The translations under genes and the position numbers were made by a program. Of a stretch of 64,000 bases of DNA, positions 10,372 through 20,200 are shown piece by piece. How positions within the stretch are numbered: position 1 is the first letter of the stretch; each line of letters opens with the position of its first letter. Below the pieces are notes generated by a model that had not been told where the DNA came from, did not search any database, and saw only the letters and a program-made list of their open reading frames with translations. Source of the stretch: Trichomonas vaginalis G3 (Eukaryota > Parabasalia > Trichomonadida > Trichomonadidae); NCBI RefSeq assembly GCF_026262505.1, contig NC_067204.1:4745797-4809796 (forward strand), given 5' to 3'.

Positions 10372-11493
10372 ATGGAGATTGAGATTGGTGACCAAATCAG
10401 TGCTCTAAATGAGGAAGAAGGCAAATATATGGAGGGAAGAGTTTACAAAATTAAGCAGAATGAAGCTGGCGAAACCGAATATTTCATATCCTTTTTAAAT
10501 ATCAATAAACGTTTCGATAACTGGCTTACCAAAGACCAACTTGACCTTAGAACACTCATTAAAAAGTCGGAACTCAAAGCGAAAAAGTCTCATGGTCCAA
10601 ATGATATCACCGCCGAACAAGAAGAATCTTTAAAGTTCTTGGGCCTTTCGAGAAACATAGAATTCCTAAGATTTGGTGACTACTTGATGAAAGCATGGTA
10701 TTTTTCACCTTTTCCAGAACCATACTTTAACTTGGAAACAATTTATTGCTGCGAATTTTGTATGCACTTCTTCGCAACTGAAGATGAGTACAATGATCAT
10801 TGTATGAAGTGCACATGCACTCATCCTCCCGGTGATGAGATCTACAGAAAAGGCCATATGTCTGCATATGAAGTGGATGGTGCATTTGCCACAAGATGGT
10901 GTACAAATCTTTGCCTTATCACAAAATTATTCTTATTCCACAAAACGGAATACTACAATCCAACACTTTTCCACTTTTACGTAGTTTGTTTCCATGATTC
11001 TCATGGTGCTCATCCCTGCGGCTTCTTTAGCAAAGAAAAAGACTTCAACTGTCCGAACAATCTCGCCTGTATCCTTGCTTTCCCGTGCTATCAAGGAACA
11101 GGCGTTGGAAGATTTTTAATTCAATTATCTTACGAACTATCCAAGATTGAACATAAGCCAGGTGGTCCAGAAACACCATTGTCCGATCTTGGAATGCTTG
11201 CTTACGAAAGTTATTGGAAATCTTCAATCATGAAAGTTATTATCGAAAATGAAGGAAGGAAACTCTCAATTACCGATATGGTCGAGCTTACAGGAATGAC
11301 TGAAAGTGATATCAAGCACGGAATTGCAAGCGGTGGTCTCCTGGCGCGAAATGAAAGAGGAGAATACTGTTTTGCAGCTACAAAGAAGCAAGTAGCAGAA
11401 TATAAAGCAAAGGAGAACAAGAGAAAACTCCATTTGGATCCAAGACGTATTAGATGGACTCCTTATCCCAGAGCTAAGAAGGAAGGATTATAA
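10372..11493 (+). CDS. MYST-family histone acetyltransferase (Esa1/Tip60-like)
   Basis: This 373-residue protein has the Tip60/Esa1 domain order. An N-terminal Tudor-knot/chromo-barrel lies at about residues 1-60 (YFISFLNINKRFDNWLTKDQ). The MYST zinc finger lies at about 124-150 (CCEFCMHFF...HCMKCTCTHPPGDEIYR, C2HC ligands kept). The acetyltransferase fold follows, with KLFLFHKTEYYN (the lysine autoacetylated in MYST enzymes), the catalytic Cys in NLACILAFP and the general-base Glu in GGPETPLSDLGMLAY. The enzyme would acetylate nucleosomal histone tails using acetyl-CoA in the nucleus. The acetyl-CoA loop reads YQGTGVGRFLI rather than the usual YQRxGYGxxLI; the Gly pattern is partly kept. Length is shorter than yeast Esa1 (445) but complete. 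The preceding motif TTCACCCT may be the initiator. Confidence 0.95.
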   Translation: MEIEIGDQISALNEEEGKYMEGRVYKIKQNEAGETEYFISFLNINKRFDNWLTKDQLDLRTLIKKSELKAKKSHGPNDITAEQEESLKFLGLSRNIEFLRFGDYLMKAWYFSPFPEPYFNLETIYCCEFCMHFFATEDEYNDHCMKCTCTHPPGDEIYRKGHMSAYEVDGAFATRWCTNLCLITKLFLFHKTEYYNPTLFHFYVVCFHDSHGAHPCGFFSKEKDFNCPNNLACILAFPCYQGTGVGRFLIQLSYELSKIEHKPGGPETPLSDLGMLAYESYWKSSIMKVIIENEGRKLSITDMVELTGMTESDIKHGIASGGLLARNERGEYCFAATKKQVAEYKAKENKRKLHLDPRRIRWTPYPRAKKEGL

Positions 11494-12081
11494 TTTTTTA
11501 TGTTTTTGTGTTTTTATTTATAGAAAGATTCATTATTTGTTTTTAGTTCAATAAATATAGAATTTAATATCAAAATTTATGCAAAATTAAGAATTTATTT
11601 GCGGAATTTTTCCAATTTTAATTTATGTTCATGCGAAGTTGAACAATAAAAAGATGTCCTTTAATTGATATAAAAGCAAAAGAAAGCAAAGTACTATTTT
11701 TAACAGTTTAAAACGCGCGGTTGTGTTATTGTATGCTTTACTATAGCCAAGGAACTAAATTCATTAGGTGAGGAAAGACCCTCATAGAAACTCGCTCGGG
11801 GTAGGCGAAAAAACTTTAGTCACCTTTCTATTTTATTGAAACTGCGTATCTATATATTTTGTTGCTAATCTATTTCTATGATTCCTTATGATATGATAGT
11901 ATTCAATCATCAATAGCCATAGGCTCGGTTATAAAATTTCTTCCCAATAATTAGAGTAAGCAAATGAATTCGTAAGAGAAAAATAGAAGCATATCAGATG
12001 TTGTTTTCATTTTTTAGATAAAATAGTCCGTACATTCATTCAATCCAGGCCAATTATAAAAATTTTCCTCATTCAGAGAAA
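11494..12081. other. Intergenic stretch containing a possible structured RNA
   Basis: Apart from the GC-richer segment described separately (about 11740-11935), the DNA is AT-rich with no frame. CTCATTCAGAGAAAATGG at the right edge is a good initiator-like motif for the next gene. Confidence 0.4.
11740..11935 (+). ncRNA. Candidate structured noncoding RNA (weak)
   Basis: Within AT-rich spacer, 11750-11845 is clearly richer in GC and has no open frame. AGGTGA (about 11765) can pair with TCACCT (about 11819). The stretch between begins GAGGAAAGACCCTC, which resembles the first conserved region of RNase P/MRP RNAs (GGAAAGUCC). I could not find a convincing partner for the second conserved region downstream, so the class is not established and either strand could be the transcript. 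Confidence 0.2.
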
Positions 12082-13068
12082 ATGGAAATTGATCCAAATT
12101 ATCAGTATCTCTATACATATGATGTTGAAGATCATGAGGAAGAAATCGATATTAAATTCACTATCCCTAATAAGTTCAATCCAAAAGGAATGAAGATAGA
12201 ACTTTCAGAAAATAAAGATGAAATTTGCATTTCTATACCAGAAGCTATCCCATGCGTTTGCGGTAAATTATTTGCACAAATCCAAGGATATACAACATCT
12301 TTTTCTGCCAAATCTTATACGATATCTCTCGAAAAAGTAGAACACGTTAAATGGGATCTTCTTATCACAGATCCTCGATCCAACACAAACGATATTGACC
12401 CTCAATCTGCATTCAATCTCTTTGCAATCAATCATGACAAGGGAACTCCAGAAGCAAAATCTTACGCTCAAAAAATGATTAATATCGCGATGGAAGCCCA
12501 ATTCCTTCCGGCCATTTTATTAGGCATTCAAGCTAATGTGCAAGAAGGTGGCGATCAAAACGCTCTATTTTCTCTTCTTTTAATCGCTGCAACCAAATAT
12601 CATCATCCTTACTCTTGCTTCCTTTTAGGCAAGCTCCTAATCGAATCAGGTAATGACAAAAAGGCTGGATTCCAATTACTTATGGAAGCAGCCCAAAACG
12701 GTTTCGGCCTTGCTCTTACACCTTTAGGACAACTACTTTCACCTCTTTCCAACGTTGACTTTGAAGTCAAGAATGCCAAACAAGCTTTGGAATGGTTCGA
12801 GGCGGTCATATCTGTAGCAGAAGAGCCAGTTGCTTTGTACGAAGCCGCCAAATTATACGATGCTGGCCTTGGCTGCGAAGCTGATCATGAAAAGGCTTTA
12901 TCGTACCATGCAAGAGCCAAAAAGGTCGAGCCATCAATACCAGATCTTCCTTCACCAAAATCTGGTTCTTCAATTCTTAAAACTGTTGGTATCAGCTTAA
13001 CTATCGGCGTTGGATTCGGCGCCCTTGCATCTGGCATTTACAGAATTATTAAGAATCGCAAAAATTAG
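12082..13068 (+). CDS. CS-like domain plus Sel1 repeats, tail-anchored membrane protein
   Basis: The 328-residue product starts with a beta-rich domain of about 90 residues (YLYTYDVEDHEEEIDIKFTI...VKWDLLITDP) resembling the CS/p23/NudC fold. That fold usually binds Hsp90 or other clients. Helical repeats with the Sel1/TPR-like pattern follow (ACFLLGKLLIESGNDKKAGF-like, ALYEAAKLYDAGLGCEADHE, about residues 130-280). It ends with one hydrophobic segment (TVGISLTIGVGFGALASGIY) and a basic tail RIIKNRKN, the layout of a tail-anchored protein facing the cytosol. Sel1 proteins often act as adaptors in ER quality control, but that role is only a suggestion. The start follows an initiator-like CTCATTCA motif by 10 bases. 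Confidence 0.75.
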   Translation: MEIDPNYQYLYTYDVEDHEEEIDIKFTIPNKFNPKGMKIELSENKDEICISIPEAIPCVCGKLFAQIQGYTTSFSAKSYTISLEKVEHVKWDLLITDPRSNTNDIDPQSAFNLFAINHDKGTPEAKSYAQKMINIAMEAQFLPAILLGIQANVQEGGDQNALFSLLLIAATKYHHPYSCFLLGKLLIESGNDKKAGFQLLMEAAQNGFGLALTPLGQLLSPLSNVDFEVKNAKQALEWFEAVISVAEEPVALYEAAKLYDAGLGCEADHEKALSYHARAKKVEPSIPDLPSPKSGSSILKTVGISLTIGVGFGALASGIYRIIKNRKN

Positions 13069-13455
13069 TTTTATTTGATAGAGTTATTTTTTAAAAAAGA
13101 AAATATTGTTTTAAAACTATGTCTTATTTCTTAAATATTCATATACATTTGATCTATAAAATAAATGTTCGGAATAAGTTTGAATTACTTTAGAATATCA
13201 AATTTCATTTTGTTACTCGTATATTGTTGACAAATGCATAACCTCAGCTACATATAAACAAATAAGTTATGGTACTCTTTCATCTCATATAGCAATTTTT
13301 TTGACTTTTTTCCAAAAAAATTAAATAATTTATTGGCAATTGTCAGCTGAATTTTTAAGTTTTTTATGTATTTTGTCATGTATTGATTCACGAGTATACT
13401 AAAATTGATTTTATTCAAGATTGGTTTTGTAAAAAAAAAATATTGTTCTTTAAAG
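13069..13455. other. Intergenic, nothing recognised
   Basis: AT-rich spacer between two head-to-tail genes. The reading frame of the next gene is open upstream to ATG 13405, but those 17 residues are translated from poly-A rich DNA and look noncoding. Confidence 0.5.
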
Positions 13456-16400
13456 ATGAGTCTGCTTCAGGCTAAGAGCATCCATAAGACAGTCAAAAAC
13501 TCACAATATGTGGAGTGCGCATTAGCCGGAAATTGGATGCCGCCAGTGCATACTTCAGTTGAAGTTTCTATTGAAGAAATTCTTTTTAACATGCGGTCAT
13601 ATTTCCTTATACAGCAGTGTGTGCACATGAAATATTCAGTTGATCCAACTCATTGTTTCTCCCAGCAAATGTTTACAAAAATTCACACAATTTGCAAAGG
13701 TCCCAATATATTTGAGTTCGATTCATTCTTTGCTGCTTTATCAAATCAAATTATATTATACACATATTCAAATGAAGAAAAGCTAATTGTCAAAAAGCTT
13801 TCTATTCACTTAGATCCTTTATTAATAGAGCCAAGCAAAATATACTACGAAAATTCACTTTTAATAGTATCATGCGACCATGGTGGATTAGGCCTTTATT
13901 TTATTGATGAACAATTAATCAGATCTCCAATTGAAGGAAAACTACCATATAAGCTTCAAAATGTGCAGAAATCACGAGGCCTCGCTCCGATAACAATCAG
14001 ACAAACTGATGGCCGTATTGGTCGCTTTGAAGCCGGATTTTACAACGTTTATGACCCTTATCAAGGGCTTATTACTGTAAATCAGACGAATTTGAATATC
14101 GAAGGAACCAAGATAGCCATGGCTGTTCCGTATGATGGCGGTATCATCTTCTTTTTACAAGTTAAAATGCATTGGTATCTCAAAAACAACGAATTCTCGC
14201 CAATATCAAGTCTAGACCAAGCAGATGGTATAATATGCGATTGGTGCCAGTTAAACAATTATACAATTGCATTTTTAACAGATAAATCCAAACTTTATAT
14301 TCTCGAACCAAATAATCAATTTCGCGAAATGCCATTTGTCAACAACCAGAAAATGACACCCATCATAAATTTTACGAAAATCATTAATTACAAAATGAAT
14401 GTGATTCTTGCAGTGAATGATTCAGGCGAATCCTACATTTGTGCGCTGAAAAATGAAGGCTTTCAACTATTCCCTACAAGATTCTACATCGGAAGGAAAA
14501 ATCTTGTCATTAGCCGTACAAAAAATAAAATATTACAAATGATTTCAAACCACAACAAATGTGTCACTATTTCCAGACCAGGACCACGTGTATACTCACG
14601 AGGTATCCCTCATCCTACGTTTACTTCTCCAATTACGAAAATGTATTCTCAATCCATCAACAAAACAGACACGATGATTGTTTTCTCAACCAGCAACCAG
14701 ACCCACATCATGAGGATCCAATACGCCAGCAATGCGCAGCCTGCAACCAAAGAAATAAGCTTACACTACCAAAACGGAGCTCCCTACATGGGATTGAATG
14801 GCCCGTGTCTCGGCTTTGGTTCACTTTTCATTGACGATAAATTACAGTTCCTTTTGGCCATGCCGGACAAAGTTGTCAGATTTAATGAGAATAGCGAATG
14901 TTACGAGAACAAAGTTATGTGCAGCATGCTAGTTACAGACCCTTATTACAGGAAATACATGATTAACGTCGCTCCTGAGCAAAGCTCTTTATTATATTAT
15001 TGGAAAGATTTTTCGAATCCGAGCAAACTTGATTATCAAACAAAAATCGTATCAGTATCCTTCTCCTCCCATTTCAACCGCGGATCTCAATTCGGAGACC
15101 TCTCTCCCCGCTTCTTCCTCGTTGTCTGCGAACAGAAACTTTATCTCTACAGAACAATGATCGATGACGTATTCGACAGCACTTGCTGCAAAGAGTCTGA
15201 GATAAAGAACTTGAAGCCGACATGCGGAATATGGATTGACGAACAGACATTCGCTATTGGATACGAACACGGTGTTGTTCAAATCTACAGAGCGTTAATT
15301 TTGGATGGAAAACCTGCTACATCATTAGTTACAAACATTTCTGTTGGCGATAGCTCTGTATTGTTGTATCAGTACGCAGATGCTTATCCGACCATCTTAT
15401 CCTTCTCTTCAAAGATGTGTTTGATCTCTGTCAAAAACAACGGAATTCTCATGATCAGACCGATTTCTGCCACGAAAATTCCTCACTTTTTGACACCTCT
15501 TACTAGATATGCCATTTTCTCTCCTGACAGCAACGAGGTTGACCTGATGATGGTTGATTTCAATGACTGCGTGATCACTGTTTCTCCTGTAAGAGATGAT
15601 TCGACAACAATCATCAATACAGAGCCAATTCCTTCAATGAATGACGAAACAAATTCAATGGATTTGGCTGTGACAACACAGAGCGGAATCTACATTTACA
15701 CGAATTACGACATCCCTCACGCTGATGCAATCAACAGATTGACAGTTAGTAAGGATGAAACAATACTTTCATCCAAACTGGATAAACACATGATCGCGTG
15801 GTTGTCAATGAACATCAGCAAAGAAATAATTGTTCATGTAGCAAATCTGTCACAGCAAAAAGAAGGTTTCGAATATGTTAAATGCAAATACAACAGGAAT
15901 TTGTCATTGATAACATTAAGGGAAAGTAAAACAGTTGATACTTATATTCCAGGAATTGTTTGTGCAGGAGGAACAATAGTTGTTTTATTCCAGTTTAATA
16001 CAAACAAAACAGCTTTAGCTCCTGTTTCTCGCCTTGAAAACGTCGGAACAAAAATAACAGCAATCGCATTCCACACTGACAAACTAATTGTTGGTGATCA
16101 AAACATGGGAATAAAGCTGTTCAAATACGACGACACGAGTAGATGTTTTACTCCTATCTCTTCAATGGGACAAAACATGAGACAGTGCATCACAGCAATC
16201 AGTGTCTGTCCATCAGAAGATATTATAACTGTTGGTGACAGATCAGGAAATTTCATGTTCTTCAGTGATGCATTGAACAAAAGACCATTTGATAACATAG
16301 CGTTTGAATCATGTTTCAACGTCGGAGATCCAATTGTTGGAGCGTATACAACACTCTATCAGACAATGAGTCACAGCCAGAACCAAAACCAAATGCAGAT

Positions 16401-16806
16401 GCAGAACCAGGCACCGAAACAAAGTCATCCAACTGCTTACATGTGGTATTCAACAATTACTGGAGAAGTTGGAGTTTTCATGTCTCATATTTTTAATCCA
16501 AATAATCCTTATTTGAATATCTTGTTGGGTGTGGAATTGAAAGTTTCTGAAATGTTGACAAAACTAACAGGAATCAATCCACTTGAAAAGAGAAACAAAC
16601 AATACCCATCATCAGCAGTTATTGATCTAGATATTGTAGAAATGTTCGCCGATATGCCTCTGCAATTCCAGGAAGATTTCGCAAGAAATTTGACTGAGAA
16701 ATATAAGATGAAGTTCGATAGATCAAGTATTATCGATTTGATCACAAGATACTTGGTGTACTGCCTTCATTACCCCAATGATGGTCAACATAATGGATTG
16801 AGATGA
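13456..16806 (+). CDS. CPSF-A family beta-propeller protein (SF3b3/DDB1-like)
   Basis: I use ATG 13456 (MSLLQAKSIHKTVKN), giving 1116 residues, close to DDB1 (1140) and SF3b3 (1217). The protein is beta-rich throughout, as expected for the three WD40-like propellers of the family. Its last 350 residues follow the CPSF-A domain: KLIVGDQNMGIKLFKYDDTS, ITAISVCPSEDIITVGDRSG, a Y(S)TITGEVGV strand, then YPSSAVIDLDIVEMFADMPL, which matches the SF3b3 C-terminus pattern (PxKxVIDGDLxExF). Best guess is the U2 snRNP subunit SF3b3, which would help recognise branch sites in the few introns of this genome. DDB1 or CPSF160 are the alternatives. A Q/N-rich insert (QNQNQMQMQNQ) interrupts the last propeller. 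Confidence 0.75.
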   Translation: MSLLQAKSIHKTVKNSQYVECALAGNWMPPVHTSVEVSIEEILFNMRSYFLIQQCVHMKYSVDPTHCFSQQMFTKIHTICKGPNIFEFDSFFAALSNQIILYTYSNEEKLIVKKLSIHLDPLLIEPSKIYYENSLLIVSCDHGGLGLYFIDEQLIRSPIEGKLPYKLQNVQKSRGLAPITIRQTDGRIGRFEAGFYNVYDPYQGLITVNQTNLNIEGTKIAMAVPYDGGIIFFLQVKMHWYLKNNEFSPISSLDQADGIICDWCQLNNYTIAFLTDKSKLYILEPNNQFREMPFVNNQKMTPIINFTKIINYKMNVILAVNDSGESYICALKNEGFQLFPTRFYIGRKNLVISRTKNKILQMISNHNKCVTISRPGPRVYSRGIPHPTFTSPITKMYSQSINKTDTMIVFSTSNQTHIMRIQYASNAQPATKEISLHYQNGAPYMGLNGPCLGFGSLFIDDKLQFLLAMPDKVVRFNENSECYENKVMCSMLVTDPYYRKYMINVAPEQSSLLYYWKDFSNPSKLDYQTKIVSVSFSSHFNRGSQFGDLSPRFFLVVCEQKLYLYRTMIDDVFDSTCCKESEIKNLKPTCGIWIDEQTFAIGYEHGVVQIYRALILDGKPATSLVTNISVGDSSVLLYQYADAYPTILSFSSKMCLISVKNNGILMIRPISATKIPHFLTPLTRYAIFSPDSNEVDLMMVDFNDCVITVSPVRDDSTTIINTEPIPSMNDETNSMDLAVTTQSGIYIYTNYDIPHADAINRLTVSKDETILSSKLDKHMIAWLSMNISKEIIVHVANLSQQKEGFEYVKCKYNRNLSLITLRESKTVDTYIPGIVCAGGTIVVLFQFNTNKTALAPVSRLENVGTKITAIAFHTDKLIVGDQNMGIKLFKYDDTSRCFTPISSMGQNMRQCITAISVCPSEDIITVGDRSGNFMFFSDALNKRPFDNIAFESCFNVGDPIVGAYTTLYQTMSHSQNQNQMQMQNQAPKQSHPTAYMWYSTITGEVGVFMSHIFNPNNPYLNILLGVELKVSEMLTKLTGINPLEKRNKQYPSSAVIDLDIVEMFADMPLQFQEDFARNLTEKYKMKFDRSSIIDLITRYLVYCLHYPNDGQHNGLR

Positions 16807-17008
16807 GTTTATTTAATTTTTTATGATTATTTTGTTTAATTTATTTTTTGTTTTATAGATTTATTGTATTTTATTATTGAAATTTGATAAATTTTTTTGT
16901 CTTTATTAATTTAATATGTTTCTTTATTGTTTCAAAAAGTAAAATAATGTTTCATTGAAAATTGATCTTTTTCTATGTCGAGAATCTAAAATTACTAACT
17001 TTCGAAGA

Positions 17009-17080
17009 GGGTGCATAGCTCAGTGGTAGAGCGCAACATTTGCATTGTTGAGGCCGAGGATTCGATCTCCCCTGCATCCA
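17009..17080 (+). tRNA. tRNA-Ala (UGC)
   Basis: The 72-nt sequence folds as a full cloverleaf. The acceptor stem GGGTGCA/TGCATCC has one G-T pair. The D arm is GCTC-AGTGGTA-GAGC. The anticodon arm is CAACA-TTTGCAT-TGTTG with anticodon TGC. The T arm is GAGGA-TTCGATC-TCCCC with one A-C mismatch. There is no intron and no encoded CCA. A and B box internal promoter elements (TAGCTCAGTGG, GATTCGATC) are present, and a T-run (ATTTTTTTC) follows directly as Pol III terminator. Confidence 0.97.
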
Positions 17081-17094
17081 ATTTTTTTCTTTTT
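17081..17094 (+). terminator. Pol III T-run after tRNA-Ala
   Basis: The T-rich tract begins one base after the discriminator region of the tRNA, as expected for RNA polymerase III termination. Confidence 0.7.
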
Positions 17095-17222
17095 CTAAAA
17101 ATTTCAAAGGGAAAAAAATTAATACTCATATCTTAAGACATAAACTTAAATAATGATAAATTTATAATATTAATATACGATTTTTATAAAAACAAATATA
17201 AAATTAATAAAAAATATCAAAA

Positions 17223-20200
17223 TTAATATTGATATTGATTCTGACCTGAGTAAAATTGGTATTGGTTACTCATCTGTTGATCGTTTTCATCTAAAGAAGG
17301 AGAAGAATTCTTAAATATCTTATCTACATCAAAATTCTTCATTTGGTACTGATTAGAGATAAATTCTATCATTAATTCGTATGAATCATTGAACATCTTC
17401 ATTTGTGGATTGTTTTTGCTCTGATTATACAAACTAGTCAAAGAATTAAAGAAAAATCCAATTGTTTCCTTATTTATTGTGTTGCTATAGATCAAATAAG
17501 GCAAAGTAAGGCATAAACTTGGAGCATTGTCATATGTTATGTATTGGTATCTATTAATATTAAAAGAATTCATCAAATTATAGAAATTATGGTATCCTAT
17601 ATCGAAAGCAACAGTGTTTCTCGGTGTCATGTCCAAGTCATTTGAGTTTAGAACTGAAATTTCACTTCTCGAGAATTTAATTACATCAAAATTATTTGGA
17701 ATCAAATTTTGACTCATAACATTGGGAGAAAACGTCAAATTAAACTGTATTCCAGTATAGAAATTCTTATTCGGTTGTTTTGATATGTAAACAACCATTG
17801 CAAAGTTCGAACTTCCGCTGAGACAAATTTGGGTGTCACTTTTTTCATTTTTCAGTAACATTGGCAATTTTTCTCCATACAAATCAATTTTATGGTCCAA
17901 TTTATTGAAATTGGAGTCATAGACAGATACCATGAATGTATCATTAGGAGAAGCATACTTTACATAGCTTGTTGGTCTGAAATTCTGATCGATGTAAAAG
18001 TTAAGATCAGAGATTTTTATGTAACAAACTGTTTCGAAAATTGTGTAAATGAACTGGAACGGGAAAACTAAATCATTTATGGAAATACTTCCTTGGAGAA
18101 GATGCTGTCCTGGCTCATTGTTATTGAAATTGATGTAAAACGTAATAAAATTGTCTTTGTAAAGCCATTTGACACTGTTCATTAATTCATCTGTCACTTT
18201 TACAAAGGGAACTTCCCCAGTCAAATCAATGTAATGAATTGAAATTTCAAATGGAGTTACTTGTATATCCATTACATGTGAAACATTTATGCATATCTGT
18301 GAGAAATTGGAGACTGTTGCATTTCCTATCTTTTCACAGAACAAATGATCCAAACCATTATAATACAAGTTTTGATTTAATTGACTACTTTGATTTGTTT
18401 CAATAACTGATGGAAATGATTGAGAATTACTTGAGTTAGAGTTAAGAACTGATGGAAAAGAGTTGATTTGATCAGGATAAGAGTTCATGAAAGTGTTTTG
18501 TTGATTTGTTTCTTGGACAGATTGAGGTTGATCGAAATATTGATTACTGTTACCAATGATTGAAGGAAATGATTGTAATTGGTCATCATAATTAGTCATT
18601 TCTTCTGGATAGTTGTAGCTGTAATCATTATCTTTGTTTTCTTCTTGGTAATTATCATTATTTTCCATCATTTCAACAATTTCATTTTGACTAGAATCAC
18701 TTTGATTCATTTCATTTTCATTTGCATCAACTGATTTCATTTCTTGTGAATCAACTGATTTCATTTCTTGTGAATCAACTGATTTCATTTCTTGTGAATC
18801 AACTGAATTAGTATCAATTGATTTTGTTTCTTGTGAATCAACTGAATTAGTATCAATTGATTTTGTTTCTTGTGAATCAACTGAATTAGTATCAATTGAT
18901 TTTGTTTCTTGTGAATCAATTGATTTCATTTCTTGTGAATCAACTGAATTAGTATCAATTGATTTTGTTTCTTGTGAGTCGCTTTGTTGAGAGTCAACTG
19001 ATTTTGTATCATCTAGTTTGATTGGATTGAAATCAACTAGTTTTTGTTCAATTTTTTCAGGTTTAAATTCATTTTTAACAATTTGTTTTGGTTCTTCTTG
19101 TTTTTGTTTGTTCTTATTTTGTTTCTTTGATTTCTTAGATGACTTAAGAGTTATTCCACCATAAACAATCTCTTTTTCTGGTTGTTTTGGTTCATTTTCT
19201 TCGATTTTTTCTTCAATTTTTGGTTCGATTTCTTCATGTTTTACAATTTTTGTCTGTTGAACATTTCCTTTTAGATCCAAATCACCCCAACCAATGTTTT
19301 TCTTCGAAACAGCTTCAATGAATGGTTTAACATCAGGTTTCGATTGTTTACTATACACTTCAATAACTTCCTCTTCTTTCTTCTTCTTCGGTTTAAGAGA
19401 GAGTTTTGCCCAACCATTTTGAACTGGTTTTATTTCTTGTTTGACTTCTTCAACAACAGGATTATTTTGTTTCTTTTGTTTCTTCTCTTTCTTTTTAATT
19501 GACAATCCTCTGTAAACACCACTTTCATCTTCATTATTATCATTATCATTTGTTTGTTTCTTTTCTTGTAAATCTATAACTTTAAATTCATCGCCACCTA
19601 TAATATAAGCAGTTTGATCTTTGAGTTCTAAAAATGACATTTTTTGTTTCTTTACATCGAAAACAGAAATTGTTGGTTTCTTTTCTTTTGGAATTGGAGT
19701 TTTTGGTTTTTCTTCTTTGATTTTGTTTGTTTTGGATGATTTTGATGGTTTTTTATTGGTCTGTTTTGCTGCTTCTGGATGTTCATTGTTTATATACTCT
19801 TGGAATAAGTCACTGGCATCACATTGAAGAACTAAATCTGTAATATGTGATAAAGTGAAGTGACCAATTAATTTTTCTTGATTTTCATTGTCAGCAGACA
19901 TCATTACATCAACGATATTTGCTTGGAAATGCTTTAAATTGTCAACAGATGTGTAGTTCTCAGCGAGTTTCTTCAAGATGTCCATTTTCATGTCAGAATC
20001 AATTCCAGAAATCGTATCAAAACTTTTAGAAATTGAGCGAAAATCATAGTCATAATTTGCCATGTTTTTGAAATCAATTCTCCAATCTCCAAAAGTAAAA
20101 TTCACTCCAGAAGAATTAGGAACTCTTACTGGCATCATATTGCTAGTAAATAACAAACATTCGTTGATGATTTCGAAGCTTTCTTTCGATAAATATCTGA

